Shown here: one piece after another, positions 18,775-29,781 of the stretch
Layout: every line of letters starts with the position of its first letter
Position numbering within the stretch: position 1 is the stretch's first letter
From: Lewinellaceae bacterium
GTDB taxonomy: Bacteria > Bacteroidota > Bacteroidia > Chitinophagales > Saprospiraceae
Direction of reading: 5' to 3'
Length of the DNA: 64,000 nt
Assembly: GCA_016710765.1 (NCBI GenBank)
Contig: JADJUJ010000003.1
Coordinates: 496,001-560,000 of the forward strand
Position numbers and translations under genes: made by a program
The notes under the pieces: model-generated
Database searches by the model: none
Seen by the model: the letters and a program-made list of their open reading frames with translations, nothing else
What the model was told of the DNA's origin: nothing

Positions 18775-20719
18775 ATGAACCGAATCCTTTTACTCCTTCC
18801 CCTGGCCCTGTTGTTTTTCTTTTCCGGAAACCTGATGGCCCAACGTACTTGTGCTGCCGAAGAGGTTTTGCACCAGGAAATGCAGCAATTTCCCGAATTG
18901 CGCAGCATTCGAGACGCAATTGAACAGCAAACCCGCGACTTTATTGAACACGGCGGTGCACATGACCGCGTTGTGGTTACCATACCGGTAGTTGTTCACG
19001 TAGTCTATTACAATGGTACCCAGAACATCAGCGATGCAGCCATCCTGTCGCAAATTGATGTATTGAACGCCGATTTTCGCCGCTTAAATGCCGATGCTGC
19101 CAACACGCCGTCTGCATTTCAGTCGGTTGCGGCCGATTGTGAGGTCAATTTCTGTATGGCTACGCAGGACCCTTCCGGCGCTGCCACTACGGGAATCGAG
19201 CGTCGGCAGACAACCGTTAATGGTTTTAGTACCAACAATGCCGTGAAGTATTACGCCCAGGGCGGACTGAACGCCTGGACCTCCAGCAAGTACCTTAACC
19301 TGTGGGTGTGCAACCTCTCCGGCGGTTTGCTGGGCTATGCGCAGTTTCCGGGCGGTGCAGCGGCAACCGATGGTGTGGTGTGTGATTATGCCTATTTTGG
19401 CACCATTGGCTCCACTCCTCCTTTCCAACTTGGCCGTACTGCTACACACGAAGTAGGCCACTGGCTGAACTGCTACCATATTTGGGGCGATGATGGCACC
19501 AGCTGCTCTGGCACCGATCAGGTTGCTGACACACCCAACCAGGCCGATGAGAATTACGGCTGCCCTTCCTTCCCAACCATCAGCTGCAGCAATGGCCCGA
19601 ACGGTGATATGTTTATGAACTACATGGACTATACCGATGATGGCTGCATGAACCTGTTCACAACAGGGCAAAAAGCACGTATGCAGGCGCTGTTTGCTCC
19701 CGGGGGCGCCCGATATTCCCTGTTGAGCTCACCGGGTTGTCAGCCTCCCAGTGGCGGCGGATCCTGCGGAACGCCATCTGGCCTAAGTGCCGGTAGTATT
19801 ACCCAAAACAGCGCTGCCTTGAGCTGGGGAACGGTTAGCGGTGCTACTTCCTACAACCTTCAATGGAAAGTATCCACAGCAGGAACCTGGACGACCGTTA
19901 CGGGCTTATCTTCTGCCGCTTATTCCCTGTCGGGACTCAGCGCCAACACCACCTACAATTTCCAGGTGCAGGCTGTTTGTGGCGGCACATCGGGCAGCTA
20001 TTCCGGTGCCGCTTCCTTTAATACCTTATCTTCTTCCAGCTGCAGCGATGCTTACGAGTCCAACAACTCCAGGAGTACTGCAAAAGTGATTCCGGTCAAC
20101 ACCGATATCAGCGCACAGATTGCTACGGCTTCTGACCTCGACTGGTACCGCTTTTCCGAATACTTCCGTCTACCAGAAACATAAAGTGGACTTGAGCACC
20201 TTGCCCGCCGATTATGATGTTAAATTGTATCGCAACAATACCCTGTTGGCCACCTCTCAAAACGGAGGTACCGCTTCAGAACAGATCCTTTACAACACCA
20301 CCACGGTATCCACGTCCTATTACGCCTATGTTTATGGTTACGGTGGCGCCCACAGCAACACCCAGTGCTACACCTTGCGTGTGAGCCTCAGCAGCAGCAG
20401 CTGGCGTACCGATGGCAGCACCGAGGGGCAGGTGGAAGAAATTGAAATCCCCGTTCAATTCGAGCAGGATGGTTTCCTGATGTTCCCGAACCCGGCCAGC
20501 GACCGCCTGAGCATTGAAATTCCTGTGGAAAAAGACAGTGATGTACAACTCAGCATTTTGGATGCAGCAGGCCGCCGCACTGTTCAACAACAGCAGTTTG
20601 TTACCAAGGGCGACAGCCGCATGAATGTCGACCTTGGCCAACTGGCCAATGGTATCTATTTCGTTCAGCTGCGTATGGGTGATTCAACCTATATCCAGAA
20701 ACTGGTAGTGCAGCGATAG
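18775..20719 (+). CDS. Secreted M43 (pappalysin-like) metallopeptidase with T9SS sorting domain (one frameshift)
   Basis: This is a secreted protease of about 648 residues. Order: signal peptide (MNRILLLLPLALLFFFSGNLMAQ), M43 catalytic domain with HEVGHWLNCYH (H225, E226, H229, H235) and a downstream NYMDY Met-turn, a fibronectin type III domain (about residues 333-420), a beta-rich domain, and a C-terminal type IX secretion sorting domain (FPNPASDRLSIEIP to IYFVQLRMGDSTYIQKLVVQ). The frame breaks at about 20157: DLDWYRFS continues as NTSVYQKHKVDLSTLPADYD in another frame, consistent with one extra G. The reunited protein looks complete, so the break is probably technical. It would be exported across the outer membrane and may be surface-anchored. 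Confidence 0.88.
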
Positions 20720-20765
20720 GAATACGGTTTAGTTGAACAGTTCTTGAACCGAAGGGTAAACAGTG

Positions 20766-20852
20766 GGTGAACCATAGGACAAGCATTGGGAAGCGATCAG
20801 GTAGTAAATTGCCGTGAATCGAGTTCACCCATTGTTTGCCCTATGGTTCACC
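20766..20852. repeat. Imperfect inverted repeat after the M43 gene
   Basis: GGTGAACCATAGG and following bases (20766-20793) pair with 20824-20852, about 23 of 29 positions matching, across a 30-base loop. The arms contain repeats of GTGGGTGAACC and GGTTCACC. It may serve as a terminator of the peptidase transcript. Confidence 0.55.
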
Positions 20853-20943
20853 GATTTTCGCTGACCTTACAAATGGGCTGGTTGTTGAACCATTGTTCAG
20901 CAATATTCTGGTAAATAGCCTAACTTTGCCCTCCTTTTAAGAC

Positions 20944-21411
20944 ATGGCAAAAGAAAAAAAGCAAAAAATAGAGATTGTCAACCGGCGTGCCAGTTTCGAG
21001 TACCACTTCGTGCAAGAGTATGAGGCGGGCATGATGTTGACCGGTACAGAAATAAAAAGCATACGATTGGGGAATTGCAACCTGTCAGATGCTTATTGTG
21101 TTATGGAAAACGGCGAACTCTGGGTTCGCAACCTGTACATTGCCGAATACAAGTTTGGGACCAACAATCAGGAGTCTCGCCGTACCAGAAAGCTGCTGCT
21201 GCGCAAAACAGAATTGCGAAAATTGGAGCGTAAAATTCGGGAAAAGGGCTTTACCATCATTCCTTATAAGTTGTTCATTGGTGAACGCGGGTTTGCTAAA
21301 TTGCTTATAGAACTTGCTACCGGAAAAAAATCGTTCGACAAACGGGAGTCCATCAAAGAACGGGAGGATAAGCGTCAGCTGGATCGCATGAAAAAAATTA
21401 GGCTGTCATGA
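20944..21411 (+). CDS. smpB: SsrA-binding protein SmpB
   Basis: SmpB binds tmRNA and brings it to stalled ribosomes for trans-translation. The 155-residue protein has the OB-fold segments [32 protein letters not shown] and [19 protein letters not shown], and the basic C-terminal tail ([20 protein letters not shown]) that mimics a codon-anticodon stem in the ribosome. A TAACTTTG box lies at 20921-20928. The stop overlaps the ATG of the following membrane-protein gene (ATGA). The tmRNA gene itself was not found in this window. Confidence 0.96.
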   Translation: MAKEKKQKIEIVNRRASFEYHFVQEYEAGMMLTGTEIKSIRLGNCNLSDAYCVMENGELWVRNLYIAEYKFGTNNQESRRTRKLLLRKTELRKLERKIREKGFTIIPYKLFIGERGFAKLLIELATGKKSFDKRESIKEREDKRQLDRMKKIRLS

Positions 21412-22021
21412 ACAAAACCCTTGCTTACGGATTATCGGTGCTCGGGCATCCATTGTTGGTCATTACCTATGTTTTGCTTGTGATGCTGTCGGTTAACCCG
21501 TATCCGTTCGGCGCCCGCAATATGTTTTTTTGATTCCTGCCGTTGGTATCGCTTTGATGAAACCGCTTGGTTTGATCAAAAGCATGGATATGGAGGACAA
21601 GCAGGAACGGATCGGGCCCTATATTGTGGCGGGTATTTTCTATTTATGGCTGTTCAAAAACCTGTTGTCGAGCGGACAATCGCCGAAACTGTTTACCCAA
21701 TTTGTTTTGGGCGCCACGATTGCTTTGTTTCTCTCTTTTTTTATCAACATCTTCACCAAAATCAGTGCACATGCCGCAGGTATGGGCGGGCTGGTTACTA
21801 TGTTGGCCATTATGGCCTTTTCATGGGGTGGAGTGGCCATGGGGATTTCCATCAACCAAGGCACCTTACTGATCAGCTTGCTGTTGGTGTTTTTGTTTGG
21901 CGTGGTGCTTGCCGGATCGGTAGGTACGGCCAGGTTGGCCCTCGGTGCACATACGCCTGTTGATCTGTATCGCGGGTATGCGATAGGCGTCATTGCCGTA
22001 TTGCTGGCGCAGTTGCTGTAA
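21408..22021 (+). CDS. Multi-pass membrane protein, PAP2-like, of Bacteroidota (frameshift)
   Basis: This is an integral membrane protein of about 203 residues with six or so hydrophobic segments. The true start is the ATG overlapping the smpB stop: [20 protein letters not shown] leads to NMFF, where a run of seven T (near 21525-21531) breaks the frame. One more T joins it to [20 protein letters not shown]. Short polar motifs ([11 protein letters not shown] and [13 protein letters not shown]) resemble those of PAP2-type phosphatases found next to other Bacteroidota housekeeping genes, but the full phosphatase signature is not clear. The function is unknown; it is probably cotranslated with smpB. 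Confidence 0.7.
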
Positions 22022-22026
22022 GGGAA

Positions 22027-23179
22027 TCAGGCTGCCCTCAATTGGGCGAGTTTGGCGCGCTCTAGTTTTTTGGCAGCATAAGCCTGGTCAACCACTAGTT
22101 TTTGTCCTTTCTTTTTATTTGAAGGCATTTCAAACATAGCATCGGTAAGGATGGCTTCGCAAAGCGAACGGAGTCCGCGGGCGCCCAATTTAAATTCGAG
22201 GGCCTTTTGAGCGATGAACTCAATGGCATCTGGGGTCAATTCCAGCTCAATGTCTTCCATCTCGAACAGCTTGGTGTATTGCCGAATGAGGGCATTGCGC
22301 GGTTCGGTAAGGATGCGGCGAAGGGTTTCCAGGTCGAGTGGGTCAAGGTGAACGATCACTGGCATCCTTCCTACCAATTCGGGAATCAGGCCATAGGTTT
22401 TAACATCCTGGTGGCTTACATACTGCAACATGTTGTCGCGGTCGATATGCTGTTGGTCTTGTTTGTTGTACCCAATAACCCGGGTGCATTTTCAGCATGC
22501 CTTGTTGTACACCTTCGCCCGAAACATCGCGGGTGATGGAGGGGTTGTCCTGTTTGCGGGCAATCTTATCGATCTCATCGATGTAAACAATGCCTCTTTC
22601 TGCCGCTTCAATGTTGTAATCACAAACCTGTAACAATCGGGCAAGAATGCTCTCAATATCTTCACCCACGTAACCGGCCTCGGTAAAAACCGTGGCATCT
22701 ACAATGGTGAAGGGTACGTTGAGCATCTTTGCGATACTTTTTGCCAGCAGGGTTTTACCGGTACCGGTTTGGCCGACAAAAAGCACGTTTGATTTTTCAA
22801 GGTCGATATCGTCTGTTTGGTTTTTATCAGCGCTTTTGCTGAGCAAGCGCTTGTAGTGGTTGTAAACAGCAACAGCCAGCACTTTTTTGGCTTCATCCTG
22901 CCCAATAACATACTGGTCGAGGTGGGCTTTTATTTCCATCGGTGGCACCAACTTGATGTCATCCGTAGTGGGCTGTCCTTTTAGCGCACCCGATTTGGCC
23001 GCCTTTTTCTTACCACCTTCTTCCTGATGATTCAACTCCGTTTCGATGATTTCCTGCGCTTTTTCGACACAGAGCTCACAGATTTGGGCATCCATGCCTG
23101 AAATAAGGATCATAACATCCTCTTTTCCGCGTCCGCAGAAAGAGCAATTATGGGGGGAAGATTTGCCGCGTCGGATCAT
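22027..23179 (-). pseudogene. clpX: ClpX ATPase subunit with an internal deletion
   Basis: ClpX unfolds proteins and feeds them to ClpP. The N-terminal zinc finger (CSFC and CELC, about residues 14-40), Walker A GQTGTGKT, Walker [10 protein letters not shown] and the C-terminal part (GLIPELVGRMPVIVHL) are all present. Between GVQQGMLKM and [20 protein letters not shown], however, about 45-50 residues are missing. They would hold the pore-2 segment and sensor 1 (LEGT...ILFICGGAF in other ClpX proteins). The junction at about 22490 also shifts the frame. The gene sits in the standard tig-clpP-clpX order. Loss of ClpX function while clpP and tig stay intact is unlikely, so I suspect an assembly deletion, but it reads as broken here. 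Confidence 0.85.
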
Positions 23180-23284
23180 AAGAAAAGGGCGTTAAATTAT
23201 TGGCTTTCGGGCAGTTGGATTGGATTTCCAAAGGTGATGGTTCACCGGAAATTCAGCCCAACTGCCCAATTAGCCCAGGAAAAC

Positions 23285-23977
23285 TTACTTGTTAGGATTG
23301 TTTCTGGTCAGTACTTCGTCCACCAGGCCATATGCCTTGGCTTCATCGGCGCTCATCCAGTTGTCGCGATCACAATCTTCCTGAATTTTTTCATAAGGCT
23401 GTCCGGTATGGTGTGCCAGAATATCGTACAGCGATTTTTGCATTTTCTTGATCAACCGGTAGGAAATCTCAATGTCGGACACCTGACCTTGTGCACCGCC
23501 CATGGGCTGGTGAATCATCACATGGCTGTGGTGCAGGCAACTGCGTTTTCCTTTCACGCCGGCAACGAGCAGTACTGCGCCCATTGAAGCGGCGAGGCCA
23601 GTACAAATTGTGGCCACATCGGGGGTTACATACTGCATGGTATCGTAAATGCCCAAGCCATCAATCACAGAGCCGCCAGGGCTGTTGATGAACATCTGAA
23701 TATCGCGTTTGGCATCAGCCGATTCGAGGAAGAGCAACTGCGCCTGAATGACGTTGGATACATAATCGTTCACCGGAACACCCATAAAAATGATGCGGTC
23801 CATCATCAGGCGGGAGAACACATCGAGCTGGCCGATGTTCATCTGTCGCTCCTCGATGACGTAGGGGGTGAAGGACTTGATTTGCTGGGTACTTGCCGCA
23901 GCGTATTTTTCAAGGTGCATGCTGCTCATTCCAAGGTGCTTGGTAGCATACTTCTGAAATTCATTTTTGTCGAACAT
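23285..23977 (-). CDS. clpP: ATP-dependent Clp protease proteolytic subunit
   Basis: This serine protease forms the chamber of the ClpXP complex. I start at 23977 (MFDKNEFQKYATKHLGMSSM), giving 230 residues; the open frame reaches 24103, but the extra part has no family similarity. The catalytic triad is S131 in GLAASMGAVL, H156 in HVMIHQPMGG and D205 in DRDNWMSADEA, with the spacing known from E. coli ClpP. It lies between tig and clpX on the same strand, as in many bacteria. Confidence 0.96.
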   Translation of the reverse strand: MFDKNEFQKYATKHLGMSSMHLEKYAAASTQQIKSFTPYVIEERQMNIGQLDVFSRLMMDRIIFMGVPVNDYVSNVIQAQLLFLESADAKRDIQMFINSPGGSVIDGLGIYDTMQYVTPDVATICTGLAASMGAVLLVAGVKGKRSCLHHSHVMIHQPMGGAQGQVSDIEISYRLIKKMQKSLYDILAHHTGQPYEKIQEDCDRDNWMSADEAKAYGLVDEVLTRNNPNK

Positions 23978-24124
23978 AATATCAATATTTTTGAGGCAAG
24001 TATAACAAGGATTTGGCAGGAAGGTTACAATTTGCCAAAAGGGAACAAGTTGCGTAGATGTAGGTCGTGATTTATCCGACCAACGTCGTGAACCAGCAGA
24101 CAACGGTTTGCAGCCTTCAAAACG

Positions 24125-25527
24125 CTATTCTACAATATCGGCATCGATTGCCTCTGCCGCAGCCTGTGTTTGTTCCGCTTTTTGGGTGACTTCCTCCAAA
24201 ATCATGTTGAATGCTTTGGAATCTATGGGTTTGTCGCTGATGGTTACCAACGAGCGGATAACTTCGAAAAGTTTGTCGGTTTCGAGGTTGCGACGGGTTT
24301 CGTCGATCTCTTTCTGGTCTTTCATCAAGCGATCCACACTGCCCTCGATCAGGTGGTCGGGCAGGTCAACCTGGAAATACTGGCGCACGCGCTTGGCATA
24401 ATCTTCGCGCAATTCGGCGTCGGTAACCTCAATGTTGTTCTTGGCAATGATTTGATCGCGGGTTAGGCTCCAGCGCAGGTTTTCGGCAAAGGCTTCATAT
24501 TCGCGTTCCACCTGCTCTTTGCTGACTTTGCCTTCGTTGGATACAAACAGCCAGCGCTTAAGGAAAGCGTCGGGAGCTCAATTTTATTGAGCTCCATCAA
24601 ACGATCCTGAAAATCGCGCATCAGCAAGGCATTGGCGCGCACTTCGTAAAAGTTCTGGATGCCTTTTTTTATTTCGTCGATGGCTTCCGTTTCGGAGTTT
24701 ACTTTGCCACCAAAATAGCTCTTGTAAAACTCTTCGTCCAGATCGGCTTTTTCCACCCGGGAAACTTCTTCAATTTCGCCTTCAAACCAATCGTTTACCT
24801 GCCGCTCATCGTTGTCGGCCAGGCTGAGGATGTATTTGCGGTACATGTGTTCTTCCTGCTGCTCTTCTACCGTACGGGCATTGAAGCGAATGGAATCGCC
24901 TTTCTTTTTGCCCAGCAGCTCAGACCTGAAAGCTTCGTCGGTTACATTTTTTACATAAACCGTAATGGTCGTTTCGTAATCGCCATCAACTTCCTTGGCT
25001 TTGATGCGAACGATGTCGTTGTCCTGAATATCATTTTCAGGGTTGCTGCGCTTACCCATGCGGTTGCGGGCGTAATCCAGGTCTTCACCAGCCAGATCGT
25101 CGATGTCGGCAATGGTGTAGCGCTCAAACTTCTGCGCCTTATCCAGACCTTGTACTTCGAATGGATTGACAAAACCCACATCGTACACCACTGCATACTC
25201 CGGCTCAAGGCTGTCTATTTTGAAGCTGTATTGGTGCTGGTCTTCTGCGGGCAATGGCTGGCCGAGCACATCGAGTTGGCTTTCTTTGAGGTAGTTGTAG
25301 ATTTCCTGCGACATCATGTCGTTGAAAGTATCAACCAGCAGCGAGCTGCCGAACATCTTTTTAACATAGGCCATGGGCACCTGACCCTGGCGGAAACCTT
25401 TGATGCCAGCGCGCTGGCGAAAACGCTTCAGTTCGGCGTCAACCTTGGGTTGTATTTCTTCCCTTAAAATGGTTACCGTGATCTTAGCGGAGTTATTGTC
25501 AATGTCTTTGCGGACAACAGTAGGCAT
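24125..25527 (-). CDS. tig: Trigger factor (one frameshift)
   Basis: Trigger factor is the ribosome-bound chaperone at the polypeptide exit. The N-terminal domain contains the ribosome-docking stretch (GIKGFRQGQVPMAYVKKMFG, about residues 44-63). The central and C-terminal helical domains follow, as in Bacteroidota trigger factors. The frame breaks at about 24573: MELNKIELP should continue as DAFLKRWLFVSNEGKVSKEQ, which needs one more C in a CC run. Restored length is about 467 residues, slightly above E. coli. It is first in the leftward tig-clpP-clpX group. Confidence 0.92.
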
Positions 25528-25643
25528 ATAGAAAGTCTTTAGTCTTTAGTTGCTGACTTTTGGCGGGTGGAAGGTTTGTGGCCTGGTCTGTTGAACGGGC
25601 AAATTTGCCAGTATCAAAAGACCAGGACCAACAGCCAAATGAG

Positions 25644-25725
25644 TGCGGGCGGAGGGACTCGAACCCACATGCCTCGCGGCGCCAGATCCTAAGTCTGGTA
25701 CGTCTACCAATTTCGCCACGCCCGC
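25644..25725 (-). tRNA. tRNA-Leu (TAG anticodon)
   Basis: The 82-base minus-strand sequence folds with a perfect acceptor stem (GCGGGCG/CGCCCGC), anticodon stem CCAGA/TCTGG enclosing CTTAGGA (anticodon TAG), a long variable arm typical of class II tRNAs, and a T arm with GGTTCGAGTCC. The discriminator is A, as expected for leucine. CCA is not encoded. Confidence 0.93.
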
Positions 25726-25756
25726 AGTAAAAAATGACCCTTTTTCAAAAGGAGTG

Positions 25757-25786
25757 CAAAATTACGACTTATTCATTAAATTACAA
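25757..25786 (-). promoter_or_regulatory. Promoter of tRNA-Leu
   Basis: Minus strand TTG-N19-TAATTTTG (-7 box 25757-25764, TTG 25784-25786), 31 bases upstream of the tRNA 5' end. It supports the same consensus as the promoters at 6462, 8028 and 18384. Confidence 0.7.
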
Positions 25787-25875
25787 TAGGTAGGTCGACT
25801 AAAACCGTTAATGACTGCTAAATAAACATTCGTGGGATTAAACTTTGTTTTAACTTTGTAGGCAGGAGAAAATCT

Positions 25876-28125
25876 ATGCCGCAGGAAGTCAATATACCCG
25901 TATTTCAGGAAGAGGATCGCGCGATTATTCAACGCGCTTATCGAGATCTATTAAAATCGTTCAAAAACGATTTGAATGACGAAGACCGCATCAACATCCG
26001 CGCTGCGTTCGAACTGGCCGCCAAGGCCCATGTCGAGCAGCGCCGGAAGTCGGGCGAGCCTTATATTTTGCATCCCATTGAAGTGGCCCGTATTTGTGTG
26101 GAAGAAATCGGATTGGGCCCTACGGCCGTGGTATGTGCTCTGCTGCACGATGTCGTGGAAGATACCCTGGTTTCGCTGAAAGATGTTTTCGACCAGTTTG
26201 GGGAGCGGGTGGCCAAAATTGTGGACGGACTGACCAAACTCGATGGTCTCCACGACTCTGAAAGCCCACAAGCAGAAAATTTGGCCAAGGTACTTAAGGC
26301 CATGACCGAAGATGTACGGGTGGTATTGATCAAAATGGCGGATCGGCTGCACAACTTGCGCACCATCAAGAGTATGCCTCCGCACAAACAACTCAAGATT
26401 GCTGCCGAAACCAGTACCATTTATACCCCCCTGGCCCATCGGCTGGGCTTGTACAAGATAAAAAGTGAGTTTCAGGACATTTGCCTGAAAATCACCCACC
26501 CGGAAGAATACCACGAAGTGGCGGACAAACTGTCGCAAACCAAACGCTCCCGCCAACAATACATTGAAGAGTTTAAAAGGCCCATCGACGCCGCGTTATT
26601 GGAGTTTGGCATTGATGCCCGTGTACTCGGCCGGCCCAAAAGCATCTATTCCATTTGGAATAAGATTCACAGCAAAGGCGTCAGTTTTGAGGATATCTAC
26701 GATCTTTTTGCCATCCGTATTATTGTCAATGAGGTAGCCGCCAAAGAGAAACTGACCTGCTGGCAGGTGTACTCCATCGTAACAGACTACTACAAACCCA
26801 TTCCGGAAAGGCTCAAGGATTGGATCACCAACCCCAAAGCCAATGGTTATGAATCGCTGCACACTACGGTCATCGGACCCGAAGGTCGTTTTGTGGAAGT
26901 GCAGATCAGGACCGAGCGAATGGATGAAATCGCGGAGCGTGGCTTTGCTGCTCACTGGAAGTACAAGGGTGGAAAAGGTTTGGCCAAAGATGCTAACGTA
27001 TTTGAAAACTGGCTCAACCAGGTCCGGGAAACCCTGGAAAGCAATGATTCCAACAGTGCTGTCGAGTTTTTGACAGATTTTCAGAGCAACCTCTTTTCTG
27101 AAGAGGTGCACGTATTTACGCCTAAAGGCGATATGCGTATTTTGCCCGACGGGGCTACAGCGCTCGATTTCGCTTTCAGCATTCACTCCGACCTGGGCTG
27201 TACCTGTCAGGCCGTGAAAGTGAACAATCGCCTGGTGCCCTTCAGTTATCTGGTAAAAAACGGCGACCAGATCCAGATCATTTCTAACAAAAACCAGAAA
27301 CCCACGGAGGACTGGTTGCAATATGTTGTTACGTCTAAGGCCCGCAACCGCATCAAAACTTCGCTAAAAGAAGAAAAGCGGCGTCAGGCAGAAGCGGGGA
27401 AAGAAATCCTGGAGCGGAAATTGCAAAACTGGTTCAAGGTTGGGGTGGAAGAAAATGCCGATATGCTGGCCAAAGCCTACCGGTATCCTAACCGTATGGA
27501 ATTCCTGAGTGCCATTTCCTTGGAACAGGAGGACCTGGCGCATATGAAACAGCGCTTTAAGCCCGATGGCAACAAACTCATTGAAATAGAGGAACTCCGG
27601 GCAGCCCGGTCTGGCGCCGAAGCACTGTCCACCGAATCGGGCAGTTCCACCGCCAAACTAAAATCGGGAAACAAACCGGAAATCATCATCAACGGCGAGC
27701 CAGGCAACTACTACGTTTATTCCTTTGCTACCTGTTGCAACCCCGTGCAGGGCGACCCCATTTTCTCCTTTGTTACCACCAAAGAAGGGCTTAAAATACA
27801 CCGCACCACCTGCCCTAATGCCCCCTATCTGTTGGCCAATTATGACCACCGGATACTGAAGGCCGAATGGGGCAATACCGTAAAAACAGACTTTGTCGCC
27901 GGAATCATCGTGACAGGTATCGATATCGGCCCGGGCGTTATTCACCAATTAACCGACCGCATTTCTAATATGGGGCTCAACATTCGTTCCTTTTCTATTT
28001 CCGGAGAGGGCGGTTATTTTGAGGGGCGTATTTCGCTGGTGGTGTCCAATGTCGATCAGTTGAATCAGGCCATGACGGCCCTGAAACGCTTTGAGTATGT
28101 TTCAAGTGTTAGTCGGATGGAATAA
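25876..28125 (+). CDS. Bifunctional (p)ppGpp synthetase/hydrolase, RelA/SpoT family
   Basis: This long RSH protein makes and breaks the alarmone (p)ppGpp. The 749 residues include the hydrolase HD domain with H52, H66 and H91-D92 (LLHDVVEDT), the synthetase domain with GRPKSIYSIWNKIHSKGVSF and NGYESLHTTVIGPEGRFVEV, a TGS domain (VFTPKGDMRILPDGATALDF), and a C-terminal ACT domain ending at residue 749. The intact HD motif indicates hydrolase activity as well, so it is of the Rel/SpoT rather than the synthetase-only type. A TAACTTTG box lies at 25851-25858, though its TTG partner is unclear. Confidence 0.95.
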   Translation: MPQEVNIPVFQEEDRAIIQRAYRDLLKSFKNDLNDEDRINIRAAFELAAKAHVEQRRKSGEPYILHPIEVARICVEEIGLGPTAVVCALLHDVVEDTLVSLKDVFDQFGERVAKIVDGLTKLDGLHDSESPQAENLAKVLKAMTEDVRVVLIKMADRLHNLRTIKSMPPHKQLKIAAETSTIYTPLAHRLGLYKIKSEFQDICLKITHPEEYHEVADKLSQTKRSRQQYIEEFKRPIDAALLEFGIDARVLGRPKSIYSIWNKIHSKGVSFEDIYDLFAIRIIVNEVAAKEKLTCWQVYSIVTDYYKPIPERLKDWITNPKANGYESLHTTVIGPEGRFVEVQIRTERMDEIAERGFAAHWKYKGGKGLAKDANVFENWLNQVRETLESNDSNSAVEFLTDFQSNLFSEEVHVFTPKGDMRILPDGATALDFAFSIHSDLGCTCQAVKVNNRLVPFSYLVKNGDQIQIISNKNQKPTEDWLQYVVTSKARNRIKTSLKEEKRRQAEAGKEILERKLQNWFKVGVEENADMLAKAYRYPNRMEFLSAISLEQEDLAHMKQRFKPDGNKLIEIEELRAARSGAEALSTESGSSTAKLKSGNKPEIIINGEPGNYYVYSFATCCNPVQGDPIFSFVTTKEGLKIHRTTCPNAPYLLANYDHRILKAEWGNTVKTDFVAGIIVTGIDIGPGVIHQLTDRISNMGLNIRSFSISGEGGYFEGRISLVVSNVDQLNQAMTALKRFEYVSSVSRME

Positions 28126-28210
28126 TTGCACTACCTTTGTTGAATATTTTTAATCCCCCCAGATACAATCTTCATCCGCGGGTTCACCGCATTAGCCCTT
28201 CCGATTTTCC

Positions 28211-29713
28211 ATGATTGTAAAGGTACTGGACCAAAAAACGCCCGATGTGCTGGTTGTTCCTGTTTTTCAGGATGACCATCTGGCAACCCAACTGTCTCAA
28301 ATCGCTTCCCAAATCGGCGTGGATGCCAAATGCCTGGAACAGGATTTTAAAGCAGAAGCAAAGGAGTTTCTGCTGCTGTATACCAACGCAGCCAAAACAC
28401 AGAAAATATACCTTGCCGGTTTGGGAAAGCCCGGACGCATGAGCGAGGTGCGCGCTGTTTTTCGCTCCTTCGCCTACAGGTTTCAGAAAAAACTTCCCGC
28501 AAAAGTTGGGGTTGATTTACGTCAATTTCACGACCAACAATTGTCGCAAATGGCAGAGGAGGCAACCGGCGGCATGCTCATGGGCTTGTACAGTACCGAA
28601 AGCCTGATGGGGAAAACCAACAAGGAGCAGAAGTTTGGCGCAGCAAAAAGCGAACTTCAAATCCTGGTGGGCGCCGCAGTGGAAAAATCGGTAACACATG
28701 CGGTCAGTAGGGGAGAAGAACTGGCAATCATCAATATGGCTGCCATGGACTTGGTTAACCTCCCAGGCAATTACAAGCACCCCCGGCTCCTGGCCAACCG
28801 GATGTTAAAGTTGGCTTCTGCCTACGGTATTAAGGCCAAATTGCTGGAAGAATCTGACCTGAAAAAAGAAGGCATGGATGCCCTGCTGGCCGTTGGCCAG
28901 GGCAGCCCTCACCCATCCCTGATGCTTTGGTTAGAATACGGGACGAAGCCGGGTAAAAAAAGCAAAACACCTGTGGTCGGGCTGGTGGGCAAGGGTGTCA
29001 CTTTTGATACCGGTGGCATCAGCATCAAACCTTCTGCCAGCATGCAGTTCATGAAAAGCGATATGGGGGGCGCCGCTGCGGTACTGGGTACCTTTATGGC
29101 CGCTGCACGGATGAAGCTTCCGGTTCGCCTGATCGGGGCTATCCCACTAGCGGAAAACATGGTGGACGGCACAGCCATTAAACCTGGCGATGTTATCGGA
29201 TCACATTCCGGTAAAAGCATCGAAGTGATCGATACCGATGCGGAAGGACGCCTGATCCTGGCCGATGGGCTTTCCTATCTGACCCAAAAGGAAAATCCCG
29301 ACACACTGATCGATATTGCTACCCTGACTGGCTCTGTTATCAGGGCCATCGGCGTAAATGCTGCCGGGCTGTTTACCCCAAACGATGCCTTGTCCCGCAG
29401 TTTGTACGACGCTGGGATGAAAAGCGGTGAGCAACTGTGGCCTTTCCCCATGTGGGAGGCATATGGCAGCGACCTGAAGAGCGATGTTGCCGACCTCAAG
29501 AACTTTACCGGAAAGCCCATGGCAGAGTGCATCAGCGCAGCCAAATTCCTGGAAAACTTCACCCGTGAACATCCACGCTGGGCCCACCTTGATATTGCGG
29601 GTATGGCCTTTGGCGATGCCGAACATACAAAGGCGAAATCGGCTACGGGCTACGGTATTCGTCTTTTGTTGAAGTTTTTGGAAGGTCTCGTGGAGAAAGG
29701 AGCGGAAGAATAG
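28211..29713 (+). CDS. pepA: Leucyl aminopeptidase (M17)
   Basis: This cytosolic two-metal aminopeptidase removes N-terminal residues from peptides. The 500 residues match the family. The C-terminal catalytic domain shows GKGVTFDTGGISIKPS, MKSDMGGAAAVLGT and the M17 signature, here DTDAEGRLILADGL (about residues 342-355; Asp replaces the usual Asn at the first position). A TACCTTTG box is at 28132-28139, 71 bases upstream. The next gene has its own TAnnTTTG box, so this is probably monocistronic. Confidence 0.94.
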   Translation: MIVKVLDQKTPDVLVVPVFQDDHLATQLSQIASQIGVDAKCLEQDFKAEAKEFLLLYTNAAKTQKIYLAGLGKPGRMSEVRAVFRSFAYRFQKKLPAKVGVDLRQFHDQQLSQMAEEATGGMLMGLYSTESLMGKTNKEQKFGAAKSELQILVGAAVEKSVTHAVSRGEELAIINMAAMDLVNLPGNYKHPRLLANRMLKLASAYGIKAKLLEESDLKKEGMDALLAVGQGSPHPSLMLWLEYGTKPGKKSKTPVVGLVGKGVTFDTGGISIKPSASMQFMKSDMGGAAAVLGTFMAAARMKLPVRLIGAIPLAENMVDGTAIKPGDVIGSHSGKSIEVIDTDAEGRLILADGLSYLTQKENPDTLIDIATLTGSVIRAIGVNAAGLFTPNDALSRSLYDAGMKSGEQLWPFPMWEAYGSDLKSDVADLKNFTGKPMAECISAAKFLENFTREHPRWAHLDIAGMAFGDAEHTKAKSATGYGIRLLLKFLEGLVEKGAEE

Positions 29714-29781
29714 CCCTGGTTTCAGGGCAAAATCGCTACCTTTGCGGCAGCAATTGATTTCAAATTCCATATATTATTTTA

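Noticed and set aside
24573..24600. GAGCTCAAT palindrome in tig as a regulatory hairpin
   Set aside because: It lies inside conserved coding sequence and the repeat is short.
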